Origin: CAYYHA01 sp964471535
GTDB lineage: Bacteria; Myxococcota; Myxococcia; SLRQ01
Direction: 5' to 3'
Assembly (NCBI GenBank): GCA_964471535.1
Contig: CAYYHA010000056.1
Location: forward strand, 1-19,724
DNA: 19,724 nucleotides
Shown piece after piece: positions 1 through 7,261 of this stretch (position 1 is its first letter; every line of letters begins with the position of its first letter). Below the pieces are notes generated by a model. It made no database searches and was not told the DNA's origin. It saw only the letters and a program-made list of their open reading frames with translations. The position numbers and the translations under genes were made by a program.

Positions 1-462
1 AGACCGCATGCGGCGCCCGCCCGCACGAAGGCGGAGAAGGCGCCGGTGGAGACGATGGCCCCCGCCCCCGAGGTCCCCGATGAGGAAGCGCTGACGCCCT
101 CCTCCGAAGCGCGCCCGCGGGGCGCGTCCGAGGGGACGCTCGGCAGTGGCACGGGGCGTGCCGCAGACCGGGTGGGTCGGTCACAGGCTGCGGCCAAGGC
201 GCCGCTCTCGCCCCTCGAGCGCCTGCGCCGCGCGCGCGCGTTGCGCAGCGCCGGACGCTGCGAGGACGCTCTGGTGCTCCTCGATGCGCTCATCGAAGCG
301 CGTGGCCACCGTTACCGGGCCGAGGCCTACTTGGAGCGCGGGCGGTGCCAGAGGGCGCTCGGCGACCTCGAGGCCGCAAAGAATGACTTCGCACTCGCTG
401 CCAGTCTCGCACGGAGCGAGGAGACCGCCCAGCAGGCCCGCGCGGCGCTGGAAGGGCTCTGA
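1..462 (+). CDS. C-terminal part of a TPR-like protein (5' end outside window)
   Basis: The frame is open from the first base of the window to a TGA at 460-462, so the true start lies upstream and only the C-terminal 153 residues are visible. The first part is Pro/Ala/Glu-rich and looks like a disordered linker. The last ~85 residues are Ala/Leu/Arg-rich helical pairs (for example RARALRSAGRCEDALVLLDA and AEAYLERGRCQRALGDLEAA) with the spacing of tetratricopeptide repeats, which usually bind proteins. A GTG at 46 could serve as a start, but nothing favours it over read-through from the left. In related bacteria such C-terminal TPR tails are often attached to FecR-like or anti-sigma proteins; that part cannot be seen here, so no function is assigned. 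Confidence 0.7.
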   Translation, partial: RPHAAPARTKAEKAPVETMAPAPEVPDEEALTPSSEARPRGASEGTLGSGTGRAADRVGRSQAAAKAPLSPLERLRRARALRSAGRCEDALVLLDALIEARGHRYRAEAYLERGRCQRALGDLEAAKNDFALAASLARSEETAQQARAALEGL

Positions 463-565
463 TGTCGCATGCTCTGGTCCAAGGTCGGTTGACGTAGCAC
501 GCCAGCGCACTGGGCAGCGCCGGACGCGTCCACTCGACCGATGGGAGTGTGTACAGGATCCTCGC

Positions 566-577
566 TAGGCTACAGAT
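566..577 (+). promoter_or_regulatory. Putative leaderless promoter for the pilin-like operon
   Basis: A TAGGCT hexamer (566-571, TAnnnT type) is followed by 6 nt and then the GTG start at 578. No Shine-Dalgarno sequence precedes the GTG. Transcription starting about 7 nt after the hexamer would begin at or next to the start codon. No convincing -35 element is seen 16-18 nt upstream. The same arrangement occurs before several other genes in the window, which raises its credibility. The in-frame stop TAG at 566-568 also rules out any start further upstream. Confidence 0.4.
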
Positions 578-1501
578 GTGCCGCCGTTTGCCGCCAGGCG
601 TTCGGGATTTCGCTGCGAGCGCGGGCAGGCTGCCGTCGAAACGGCCATCGTGCTCCCACTGATGACCTTCCTCGTCCTCGGCATGCTGCAGCTCACCCTC
701 GTGCAGCATGCGCGGCTGATGACCGAGTATGCGGCGTTCAACGCTGCACGGGCGGGCATCGTGTGGAATGGGAACCAGTGCATGATGCGCCGTGCGGCGG
801 TGGTGAGCCTGCTACCGACGCTGCAGGCCACCGACACCTTGGGAGGTGCGACACTTCTGGGTAAGCATCGGCCTGGCCTCTTTCAGACCTGGGCGGAAGC
901 CCAGATCCTGGTCGAGGCGACGGGTGCCATCTCCGGGATCCTGAGAAACCTTGGAATTACCGATCCCGCGGTGACGCTCATCGACGTGGACGTGCTCAAT
1001 CCGAAGTCGACGCAGTACTTCCACGATGGGAAGGAGTTGGAGTTCGACGCGGTGGCCGGGTGGGACGACCGGGGCCCGGATTTCTCGGGTCACGACCGCA
1101 TGCGCGATGCTGCGGTTCTGACCGTGCGGGTACTCTACCTCTACCCAATGAAGATTCCCTTCGCCAACTGGTCTATCTTCGTTTCGTACATGGCGACGCG
1201 AGTGGGCACCTTCGTCACAGGTGACTTCACGCCGGGTTCCGTGGGGAAAGGGGGGAAGTCCATCGTGGATGGCGAAGGGACCCTGGCGGATGCGCAGGCT
1301 GCCACGGCCGGGGCGCAAGAGACGGACCACGGCGGGAATCGCGTCTTCGGCCCCGGCACCATGGCACTCTTGTGGGAGGTCGGACGCCGCGACGACGTGT
1401 GGCTCTTTCCGCTGGAGGCGACCCATTCCATGCGGATGCAGAGCAACTTCTTTGCGTCGAACCTAGGCGCCGCGGGAAAGGCGGGGCTGTGCGTCGATTG
1501 A
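578..1501 (+). CDS. tadE: TadE-like pilus assembly protein (pseudopilin-like)
   Basis: This 307-residue protein is a Tad-system pseudopilin/minor pilin. Residues 13-42 carry the family signature: a short basic leader, Gly16, then QAAVETAIVLPL with Glu21 at +5 after the presumed prepilin-peptidase cleavage after Gly16, and one N-terminal membrane helix (about 22-42). The remaining ~260 residues would be periplasmic and resemble no domain I can name. TadE proteins are processed by the Tad prepilin peptidase and are needed for Flp pilus assembly. The length exceeds that of a typical TadE (about 150-200 residues). The GTG at 578 is the only sensible start, because an in-frame TAG lies at 566. It heads an operon and ends 25 nt before the next gene. 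Family membership is well supported; the exact role within the pilus is inferred. Confidence 0.85.
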   Translation: MPPFAARRSGFRCERGQAAVETAIVLPLMTFLVLGMLQLTLVQHARLMTEYAAFNAARAGIVWNGNQCMMRRAAVVSLLPTLQATDTLGGATLLGKHRPGLFQTWAEAQILVEATGAISGILRNLGITDPAVTLIDVDVLNPKSTQYFHDGKELEFDAVAGWDDRGPDFSGHDRMRDAAVLTVRVLYLYPMKIPFANWSIFVSYMATRVGTFVTGDFTPGSVGKGGKSIVDGEGTLADAQAATAGAQETDHGGNRVFGPGTMALLWEVGRRDDVWLFPLEATHSMRMQSNFFASNLGAAGKAGLCVD

Positions 1502-1526
1502 ACGGAGAGACGACGGGGCCGCATCG

Positions 1527-3404
1527 ATGCTGATCAAGCTGTGGAGATTGAAGCGAGACGAGGACGGTCAGGCGATTGTCATCGCCGCCGTGGGCCTGCT
1601 CCTCCTCGCGTTCGCCGTGCTTGGCACCGCCACTCTGGGAAACGCCATCCACGAGAAAATCCGCCTGCAGAATGCTGCCGACGCCGCGGCCTACTCGATC
1701 GCGGCCATCGAGGCGCGTGCCTTCAACTTCTACGCCTTCACCAACCGCACGATGGTCAGCCACTACACGGCCATCATGACGCTACAGAGCTATCTCGCGG
1801 TGGCGAGCTTCATCATCTCGGCGGTGAACGCGGTCCGGGTGGTCGTCACCTTCGCGCAGAAGGCCAAAGATGCGTGGTGCGTGAAGCCACTCTTTCGAGC
1901 GGCGGAAGCCGCATTCCCCGTGGTTCAAATAATCGCTCGGCTGCTCGACATCATCGGCGACCTGCTGACGAAGGCCGCCAATACCCTCTACAACATCATG
2001 TGGGGCACCCACCGCAAGCCCGCGTTCATCAACTACTCCATGCCATACGGCGGGCTCGATGGGATCGTGGGCTGGATCGCCATACCCTTTTTCGTGCTGG
2101 CGAACTGGGTCTTGTACCTGGCGCAGGTCTCGATGATGGCGGCCGTCACCAAGACCGTGACGAGCGTGAGCTTCGATGCGGTGGACGAGACCTATGCCAA
2201 CACACCTCGCAATCCTCCCCGGGTGAAGCTCGCCGGTGCACTCGCCAATCTCTACTACTGGAACGAGGCGCATGATCCAGAGGCGATGAATGTGACGCCA
2301 AGCGGTGGGGGTGGCCGCCACGCGCTTGCCGACAGGCTGGGCAACCCAATGACGAGCGTCTCGCCCGGTGTCCTGCGGGCCGAGCGTGCCATGACGGAGA
2401 TCGCCAACGCAACGCGCTATACGAAGTTCGTCTACAACCGCTCCGTTGACAAGAAGTCGCTGCTCGATGTGTTGAGTCAGATGTCATTCGGGATGTTGAA
2501 CTTCGAGCTGCACGGCTCGACCAAGATGATCACCCCGGCGAACCCCAACCCCGATGTGCGCGACGTCGACACCGGCTACGACCGCCGGGACCTCCGGGGG
2601 ACGGGTCGCCCTGGCTTCAGCACGTCGTCGCCGGCGGGGGGCAGCCTGATCGCAGACCAGTGGTTGAAGCTGCGCTTCTTCTTCATCAAGTATGACATGA
2701 CGGAGCAGCATCTCGATGTGGTCATCAAGAAATGGAACTTCGTCCCTCGCCGGCGCCACGCGGTCGTTGCCGCGGCACACAAGAACTACAACACCCACAA
2801 TCGCGGCAAGTGGGGCTGGCACTGCGTACTACACCTGCGCAGGGGAAGTCTCTGCCTCATCAAGGTCTGGAAGTGCATCTGCAAGGTCAAAGGAATCCTG
2901 CTCCCCGACAGGGGGCGCTCGAGCTGCAGCGGGAGCGAGCCCAACGCCAACAGGTGGCCCGAGGGCAGCCATCCGTGGTGGGGCGTCGTGCCGTTCATGA
3001 AGTTCCATCCCAAGCCGGATGGTTCCGAGCAGGTCGCCTTCAACCAGCCGAGCACCTGGGCCTGGGTACACCAGCCGCAGAGCGAGATCGATCTCGACCC
3101 CATGATGCAGCAGGACGTCCTGCGCCTTGGGACCGCGTCGGCCACCCATAACACGAGTGCCGGGACGAGCACCTCCGAAGAGGGTCTCGTGACCGCTCTC
3201 TTCGAGCCCGGCTTCCATGCCATTTCACGCGGCATGGCGTACTACCACCGGCCTGGGGTGTGGCGCGAGCACCCGAACTTCTTCAACCCCTACTGGCGTC
3301 CCAAACTGGCGCCGGTACAGCCGGTGCTGGAAGATCTGGTCTCCAAGGTGGGGATCAATGGCTTCTTCACCGACCAGCTCTCGAAACGACTCATCACCCA
3401 CTGA
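1527..3404 (+). CDS. TadG-like pilus assembly protein with large extracytoplasmic region
   Basis: This is a 625-residue Tad-domain (TadE/G-like) protein. DEDGQAIVIAAVGLL (11-25) opens one membrane helix (about 16-39), followed by the TadG hallmark RLQNAADAAAYS (46-57). As in other TadG proteins, the position equivalent to the prepilin Glu5 is not Glu (Ile19 if cut after Gly14). Further hydrophobic stretches lie at about 81-111, 127-150 and 178-206 and may be extra membrane or amphipathic helices. No von Willebrand A domain, common in TadG, is recognisable. A Cys cluster (C433, C443, C450, C452, C466) in a Lys/Arg/Trp-rich segment could form disulfides outside the cytoplasm. TadG is thought to be an envelope-anchored component of the Tad apparatus. 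The ATG at 1527 follows the tadE stop by 25 nt. Family call is strong; the role of the long C-terminal part is unknown. Confidence 0.8.
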   Translation: MLIKLWRLKRDEDGQAIVIAAVGLLLLAFAVLGTATLGNAIHEKIRLQNAADAAAYSIAAIEARAFNFYAFTNRTMVSHYTAIMTLQSYLAVASFIISAVNAVRVVVTFAQKAKDAWCVKPLFRAAEAAFPVVQIIARLLDIIGDLLTKAANTLYNIMWGTHRKPAFINYSMPYGGLDGIVGWIAIPFFVLANWVLYLAQVSMMAAVTKTVTSVSFDAVDETYANTPRNPPRVKLAGALANLYYWNEAHDPEAMNVTPSGGGGRHALADRLGNPMTSVSPGVLRAERAMTEIANATRYTKFVYNRSVDKKSLLDVLSQMSFGMLNFELHGSTKMITPANPNPDVRDVDTGYDRRDLRGTGRPGFSTSSPAGGSLIADQWLKLRFFFIKYDMTEQHLDVVIKKWNFVPRRRHAVVAAAHKNYNTHNRGKWGWHCVLHLRRGSLCLIKVWKCICKVKGILLPDRGRSSCSGSEPNANRWPEGSHPWWGVVPFMKFHPKPDGSEQVAFNQPSTWAWVHQPQSEIDLDPMMQQDVLRLGTASATHNTSAGTSTSEEGLVTALFEPGFHAISRGMAYYHRPGVWREHPNFFNPYWRPKLAPVQPVLEDLVSKVGINGFFTDQLSKRLITH

Positions 3405-3410
3405 TTGGAT

Positions 3411-4481
3411 ATGAAGCGTGGTACCAAGGATCCGTGTCTCGCTCTTCGCCTCGACGAAGAGCGCGGCGGCTCCATGGTGGAGACGGCGCTGATGGCTCCC
3501 ATCTTCGTCGTTCTGGTGATGTGGGCGGCTTTCTTCTACGACTTCGTGCAGCTCCGCATCAAGGTGCTGGAGGCCGCGCGCTTCGCCGCCTGGGAGTTCA
3601 CCGCCTATCCGCTGTCCGACTACGACACCGGTAGCCATGGTGCGCGCTTCAACGATGCGGTTCCCCGGGTGCGCACCGACGTACAACGGCTCTATGCCTC
3701 ACTCGATTCCTCCGATCAGGCGCCCACGGCCCACCCGCGCCTCGCCACGCGCTACAGCTTCGAAGGCGTCGACTTCGAGAACAAGCCGGTTCGGATGCTG
3801 GCGGGCGACGTCCCTGGCATCGACCCGGACTCCGATCTGGGGATGGTCACTGGCTACGTCTTCGACGCCGTAGGGGATGCGCTCGACTATGTCCTGAACC
3901 GGATGGGCTACAACGACCGAGGGCTCGTGACCGCGCAGACCAGTGCCCGGATCGAGCACGCGCTGATGCCCCGGACCTTCCTTCCCGAGTTCTACGGAAC
4001 GGATCTCTATCCTACGCCTAGCTACACCGTGACCGCACGGGCGGCGGTCGTTGCCGATGGGTGGACCCTCCACGACGGTCGCACCGTGGTGCAGATGGCC
4101 GATTCGCCCTTCCAGAAGCAGGTGCAAAGGGCACACACGCTGGGCATCACCGATTCGATCCCCGGCCTCTCCACCTTTTTCGACGTGGTCGACAAGGTGG
4201 GAGACTACGTCGAGGACTTCTTCAACTTGCCCAACCCGCTCAATGCGCGCCTCGCGGCGAAGCGCTATACGCAGCCACCGGGCGGGAATACGCTCCACCT
4301 CGATACCGATGAGTACCAAAAGGAGTTCGACACCCTGCCCGTGCGTGAGCAGTGCCAATACGGCGGCTGCCGGCCCGAAGACTCCGACTACGGTCGGACT
4401 TTGAAGATGCGTGGCGACTACTACATGGGCTGCCCCGAGCCGGAGCGGATGCCGGGGCAATGCAGGTGGAATTCGCTATGA
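3411..4481 (+). CDS. Second TadE-like minor pilin/pseudopilin
   Basis: The 356-residue product starts with a basic leader and ERGGSMVETALMAPIFVVLV (17-36). If cut after Gly19, Glu24 falls at +5, as in Tad prepilins. One membrane helix spans about 25-46; the rest would be periplasmic, with an aromatic and Pro-rich C-terminus and several Cys residues near the end (QCQYGGC and two more). It is a second, diverged TadE-type subunit in the same operon. The ATG at 3411 is preferred to the TTG at 3405; the upstream gene stops at 3404. The stop overlaps the next start (ATGA at 4478-4481), implying translational coupling. The family call rests on the N-terminal motif only. At 356 residues it is about twice the usual TadE size. 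Confidence 0.75.
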   Translation: MKRGTKDPCLALRLDEERGGSMVETALMAPIFVVLVMWAAFFYDFVQLRIKVLEAARFAAWEFTAYPLSDYDTGSHGARFNDAVPRVRTDVQRLYASLDSSDQAPTAHPRLATRYSFEGVDFENKPVRMLAGDVPGIDPDSDLGMVTGYVFDAVGDALDYVLNRMGYNDRGLVTAQTSARIEHALMPRTFLPEFYGTDLYPTPSYTVTARAAVVADGWTLHDGRTVVQMADSPFQKQVQRAHTLGITDSIPGLSTFFDVVDKVGDYVEDFFNLPNPLNARLAAKRYTQPPGGNTLHLDTDEYQKEFDTLPVREQCQYGGCRPEDSDYGRTLKMRGDYYMGCPEPERMPGQCRWNSL

Positions 4482-5251
4482 AGCGGCGGATTGGCCATCG
4501 GATGCTCCGAACACTCGTCGTCGCCGGCGCGCTGGCCGGGGCAGGTGCTGCCGCCTGGATCGGTTCCGAACCGCCCGCCGCAGAGGCCGACGATGCGCCG
4601 TACGAGGCGGGGTTCTTCGGCGGCCTCGTTCCCGCCTACCCGGGTAGCTGGGGCCAGGCGCGGGTTGCCGATTCGCTCGAGGTGAGTGGCCTGCCCGTCG
4701 AGATGGCCACCTTCCAGACTGCCGACGCACCCGAGACGGTGATCGACTTCTACGCGAAGGCCTTCGCCGCTGAGGGGCTGGAGGTGCAGGTGACCGACAG
4801 CCGGGGCGAAGCCGGCGGAGGTGTGGTGGCCTGGGACGAGCGCACCCGTCTGCGGCGCCAGGTGATGGTGATCCGCCAAGGGGGCGAGACCCATGTCTTC
4901 CCGTCGCTGCTCCGCGATCAACCCCCTCTCGAAATCGGTGCACTCCGGCCTACCGGACTCCCACCCGGTCCCGACGGGGCGCTGCTCATCTCCGAGGTCG
5001 CAGCGCGGGACGGGCGGGTCCGCTCTCGGACCTACTCGATGGTCACGCAGGTGCCGCTCGAGGCGGCGCACCGGAGCCTTCGCGAGCGCCTCCGGCGTGC
5101 CGGCTTCTCCGTTCGGCCGACCCGAGACACCGGCGTAGGACTGGTGCTCGAAGCGAAGGGCCCGGCGGGCGCCGTCTACAGCTACACCTTGAATGGGGGT
5201 GACGGGCGTCCAACGGGTGTGACGGTGATCGTGCGTAGCGCAGGGGAGTAA
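4478..5251 (+). CDS. Secreted protein of unknown function with internal duplication
   Basis: The 257-residue product starts with RRIGHRMLRTLVVAGALAGA, an N-terminal export signal or membrane anchor (about 1-30). Two modules of about 70 residues follow. Residues 73-143 (strand, then APETVIDFYAKAFAAEGLEV, then strands) and 182-253 (strand, then VPLEAAHRSLRERLRRAGFS, then strands ending in VTVIV) share the order strand, helix pair with a Gly turn, and antiparallel strands. This suggests an internal duplication. I do not recognise the family. The ATG overlaps the previous stop by 4 nt and has a good ribosome binding site (AGGTGGA, 4464-4470), which decides the start. Its position between minor pilins suggests a periplasmic accessory role in the Tad machine, by context only. 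Confidence 0.75.
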   Translation: MKRRIGHRMLRTLVVAGALAGAGAAAWIGSEPPAAEADDAPYEAGFFGGLVPAYPGSWGQARVADSLEVSGLPVEMATFQTADAPETVIDFYAKAFAAEGLEVQVTDSRGEAGGGVVAWDERTRLRRQVMVIRQGGETHVFPSLLRDQPPLEIGALRPTGLPPGPDGALLISEVAARDGRVRSRTYSMVTQVPLEAAHRSLRERLRRAGFSVRPTRDTGVGLVLEAKGPAGAVYSYTLNGGDGRPTGVTVIVRSAGE

Positions 5252-5257
5252 CTGGTG

Positions 5258-6127
5258 ATGGGGCGTCACCTGCCAGCCTCGCTCTTCCTTGCTGCGCTGC
5301 TTGCGACGCCAGGATTCGCAGGGGCTGCAAGCGGGCGCGGGGCGCTGCCCGGGCTCGACCTGGTGCCCTTCGAATACCTCGATGGTGAGGTCGGGAGCTG
5401 GGTCCGATACCGTGTGGGTAGCGACGAGCAGCCGGAGTACTCCTACCTGACCCTGGCCTTGGTGGGGCGGGATGAGACGGGCCGGCTGTGGTTGGAGGTT
5501 CGGGTGAGCCACAGCGCGGCGCCAGGGACCGGAGGCTTTGGAGCGCGCGTGCTCCTCGACCGCGACGAGGATGGCAGCTTCGCGCCGGTGCGCTACATCC
5601 TCAGCTTCAATGGGAGCCGCCCCGTCGAGCTCGACCCCAGTGAGATTGCTGTCTCCACGGACGGTGAGGAGGACGCGGGGGAAGCGGTCTCGCCGCCACC
5701 GAAGATGTGCATCGACTCGCAGCGCCCCGAATGTCGTAAGGCCGGGCTGCACTACCGCAAGAAGGCGCGGATCACCGTGATGACCGCGCTGGGGACCCTC
5801 TCCGTCCTGCCGGTGGAGGCGTTCAGCGTCTCGGGTACGCTGTACACCTACTACCTCTCCGAGGCGGTGCCTCTCACCCGCCTCGCCGGCTACGATGCTC
5901 CGCCGGTGGGGATGCGGGTGGAAGTGGACGGTGCGGGGCAGGGGGCGAAGCAGACCATCGGCGAGCCGGTGCGCACGGTGCATCAAGACGAACTCGCCGA
6001 TGCCCTGGTTGCCGGTACGCCGCAGCTTCGGCCGATAACGCGGCTGGGGCAGCGGGTGAACCCCGACGAACGAGAGCCGGAGGAAGCCGATGCGAAGGAC
6101 ACAACGCACAGGCCGCCGCATCCGTAG
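5258..6127 (+). CDS. Secreted protein of unknown function in Tad operon
   Basis: The 289-residue product has a clear Sec signal peptide (MGRHLPASLFLAALLATPGF followed by AGAAS, cleavage near residue 25). The mature protein is strand-rich (FEYLDGEVGSWVRYRV, YSYLTLALVGRDETGRLWLE, ITVMTALGTLSVLPVEAFSV), ending in a charged, probably disordered tail of ~60 residues. Two Cys residues in KMCIDSQRPECRK could form a disulfide. The ATG at 5258 is preferred over the adjacent GTG at 5255 because it is better spaced from AGGGGAG (5242-5248). The gene begins 6 nt after the preceding stop, and its last 38 nt overlap the Flp-like pilin gene in another frame. No family was recognised; a periplasmic or outer-membrane-associated beta-rich accessory protein is a guess. 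Confidence 0.75.
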   Translation: MGRHLPASLFLAALLATPGFAGAASGRGALPGLDLVPFEYLDGEVGSWVRYRVGSDEQPEYSYLTLALVGRDETGRLWLEVRVSHSAAPGTGGFGARVLLDRDEDGSFAPVRYILSFNGSRPVELDPSEIAVSTDGEEDAGEAVSPPPKMCIDSQRPECRKAGLHYRKKARITVMTALGTLSVLPVEAFSVSGTLYTYYLSEAVPLTRLAGYDAPPVGMRVEVDGAGQGAKQTIGEPVRTVHQDELADALVAGTPQLRPITRLGQRVNPDEREPEEADAKDTTHRPPHP

Positions 6128-6317
6128 CTGGGTGCGTGCGGCGATCCGCCACGCCGGGGGCGAGGATGGACAGAGTGCCGTCGAGTATGGGCTTATCTCA
6201 TGGGCGATCCTTGGCGGCTTCGCCATCGCCGGGGTTCCGATGTTCATCGCGCTCCTGCAGGCCGCGCAGGTCTACTTCGACTCGTACTTCCTCGTGCTGC
6301 GACTGCCCATCCCGTGA
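6090..6317 (+). CDS. Flp-like pilin
   Basis: This 75-residue protein fits the Flp/Tad pilin pattern: a basic leader, then GGEDG followed by QSAVEYGLISWAIL. Cleavage after Gly27 puts Glu32 at +5 and Tyr33 at +6, the diagnostic Glu-Tyr pair, at the start of a helix of ~25 hydrophobic residues. The mature pilin would be 48 residues, a normal size, but the 27-residue leader is on the long side. The ATG at 6090 has a strong ribosome binding site (GGAGGA, 6079-6084) inside the end of the upstream gene, and the two genes overlap by 38 nt. As the last gene of a minor-pilin operon with no private promoter visible, it may be a minor rather than the major pilin. Confidence 0.85.
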   Translation: MRRTQRTGRRIRSWVRAAIRHAGGEDGQSAVEYGLISWAILGGFAIAGVPMFIALLQAAQVYFDSYFLVLRLPIP

Positions 6318-6362
6318 GCCGGTCTGCCTCTGTGCCCAGCTGAAGCGTGGCGCAGCTTGCGG

Positions 6363-6374
6363 TAGCCTCGCCCG
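6363..6374 (+). promoter_or_regulatory. Putative leaderless promoter upstream of the membrane protein gene
   Basis: TAGCCT (6363-6368) is followed by 6 nt and the GTG start at 6375, with no Shine-Dalgarno sequence. A weak -35 match, CTGAAG (6340-6345), lies 17 nt upstream. The geometry matches that before 578, 18208 and 18229, so a transcript beginning at the GTG is predicted. Confidence 0.35.
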
Positions 6375-7097
6375 GTGCGTTGGCTTCGTCTCGCCATCTA
6401 CAGCGGGGTCCTCTTCCTCACCCTCTTCCTCGCCCTTCCGCGGCTCCGGGTGCTCTTCGCCCTCGTACGCGGGCCGTACGGCTGGGTCGCGGATCCGCCC
6501 CATCCGTGGCTGTGGCCGGCGATCTTCGTCGTGGCCGTGGTCTACGCAGGGGCCCTTCTAGCCGACGTTGGCCTAGGCCTACTCCGCACGCCGAGGTGGC
6601 TCCATGCGACGTTGATGGGGGCCTTCATCGCGGCGGTTCTCGGTGCCGTCTATGATCCGGCTCCGGGGCGCCGCACGCCGGCCGAGATCCACGAGGCTGC
6701 CCCCCAGGTGCAAGTCGACTACGTATTGGACCAGGCGGAAGCGGCGTTACGGGCGTATTACAAGCAGCACGAACGCTTTCCTACCGAGCCCGAGGTGCTG
6801 CAACAGGCCCTGGTCGACGAGGTGGGGGCGCCGCTCCTTGGCGTCTGGCGCCGGCGGTGGTTGGCTCGCGTGCCATGGGTGGTAGAGGTCTTCCCCAAAG
6901 CGAAAGGGCCGATCACTCGCGTGCCCGCAGGCACTCCGCCAGGCACCTTGCTCTATGCGGTGGACGCGGCGCGCCGGCGCTACTGGCTGACGGCGGTCAG
7001 TGGTGAGGGGGCGCCCACACGGCCATGCATCGCGGCGGGACCCAATGGTTCGCCGCTCGTGCGGACGAACGCCCCGACGGGGGGGCTCTTCCGCTGA
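6375..7097 (+). CDS. Membrane protein with pseudopilin-like periplasmic domain
   Basis: The 240-residue product has three predicted membrane helices (about 7-27, 45-67 and 77-93), followed by a soluble domain of ~145 residues. That domain begins with a helix and turn AEAALRAYYKQHERFPTEPE, then WVVEVFPKAKGPITRVPAG, and ends in strand-turn segments PPGTLLYAVDAARRRYWLTA and VSGEGAP. This order resembles the C-terminal globular part of type II secretion GspG-type pseudopilins, where a helix ending in a 'RYPT'-like turn is followed by short strands. The resemblance is by eye only. The protein lacks the prepilin N-terminus and is instead anchored by three helices. The GTG at 6375 is 57 nt after the flp-like stop. 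No function is assigned; it may be an accessory of the Tad system by position. Confidence 0.65.
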   Translation: MRWLRLAIYSGVLFLTLFLALPRLRVLFALVRGPYGWVADPPHPWLWPAIFVVAVVYAGALLADVGLGLLRTPRWLHATLMGAFIAAVLGAVYDPAPGRRTPAEIHEAAPQVQVDYVLDQAEAALRAYYKQHERFPTEPEVLQQALVDEVGAPLLGVWRRRWLARVPWVVEVFPKAKGPITRVPAGTPPGTLLYAVDAARRRYWLTAVSGEGAPTRPCIAAGPNGSPLVRTNAPTGGLFR

Positions 7098-7122
7098 CGC
7101 CGTGCTTGTGCTTCTCTAATAT
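7094..7122 (+). promoter_or_regulatory. Promoter of the cpaB-tadB-tadC cassette
   Basis: CTGACG (7094-7099) and TAATAT (7117-7122) are separated by exactly 17 nt, a good housekeeping-sigma promoter. An overlapping TATACT lies at 7120-7125. The -10 is a rare AT-rich patch in this GC-rich DNA. Transcription would begin near 7129, leaving a leader of about 130 nt before cpaB. The -35 overlaps the end of the upstream coding region. Confidence 0.55.
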
Positions 7123-7128
7123 ACTGTT

Positions 7129-7176
7129 CCGGTCGAAGAGAGGTGCCGGGGCAGCGTCCCTCTTTGCTCGAACCGG
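7129..7176 (+). promoter_or_regulatory. Long stem-loop at the predicted 5' end of the cpaB mRNA
   Basis: Bases 7129-7136 (CCGGTCGA) can pair with 7168-7176 (TCGAACCGG, one bulged A), and 7137-7143 (AGAGAGG) with 7159-7165 (CCTCTTT, one G-U pair), separated by a small two-base bulge. The total is about 15 bp with a 15-nt loop containing GCC/GGC. The stem begins where transcription from the 7094-7122 promoter is expected to start. It could be a 5' stability element or a regulatory leader. No U-tract follows, so it is not a standard terminator. Confidence 0.45.
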
Positions 7177-7261
7177 ACCCCTGCGAAGCCACCCCGTGCC
7201 GAGAGCTCGGGTCCGAGAGCGTCATGAATAGAACGAACAGCCCGAACAAGGGAGCTCGTCC

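Noticed and set aside
489..494. TTGACG as a -35 element for the pilin operon
   Set aside because: No -10-like hexamer lies 16-18 nt downstream, and it is too far from the TAGGCT at 566.
555..562. AGGATCCT palindrome before the tadE-like gene
   Set aside because: It is a short restriction-site-like palindrome with no partner copy; not enough to call an operator.
4421..6247. A 608-codon minus-strand open frame across the pilin operon
   Set aside because: Low-complexity product, and three plus-strand genes with signal peptides or pilin motifs and ribosome binding sites cover the same DNA.
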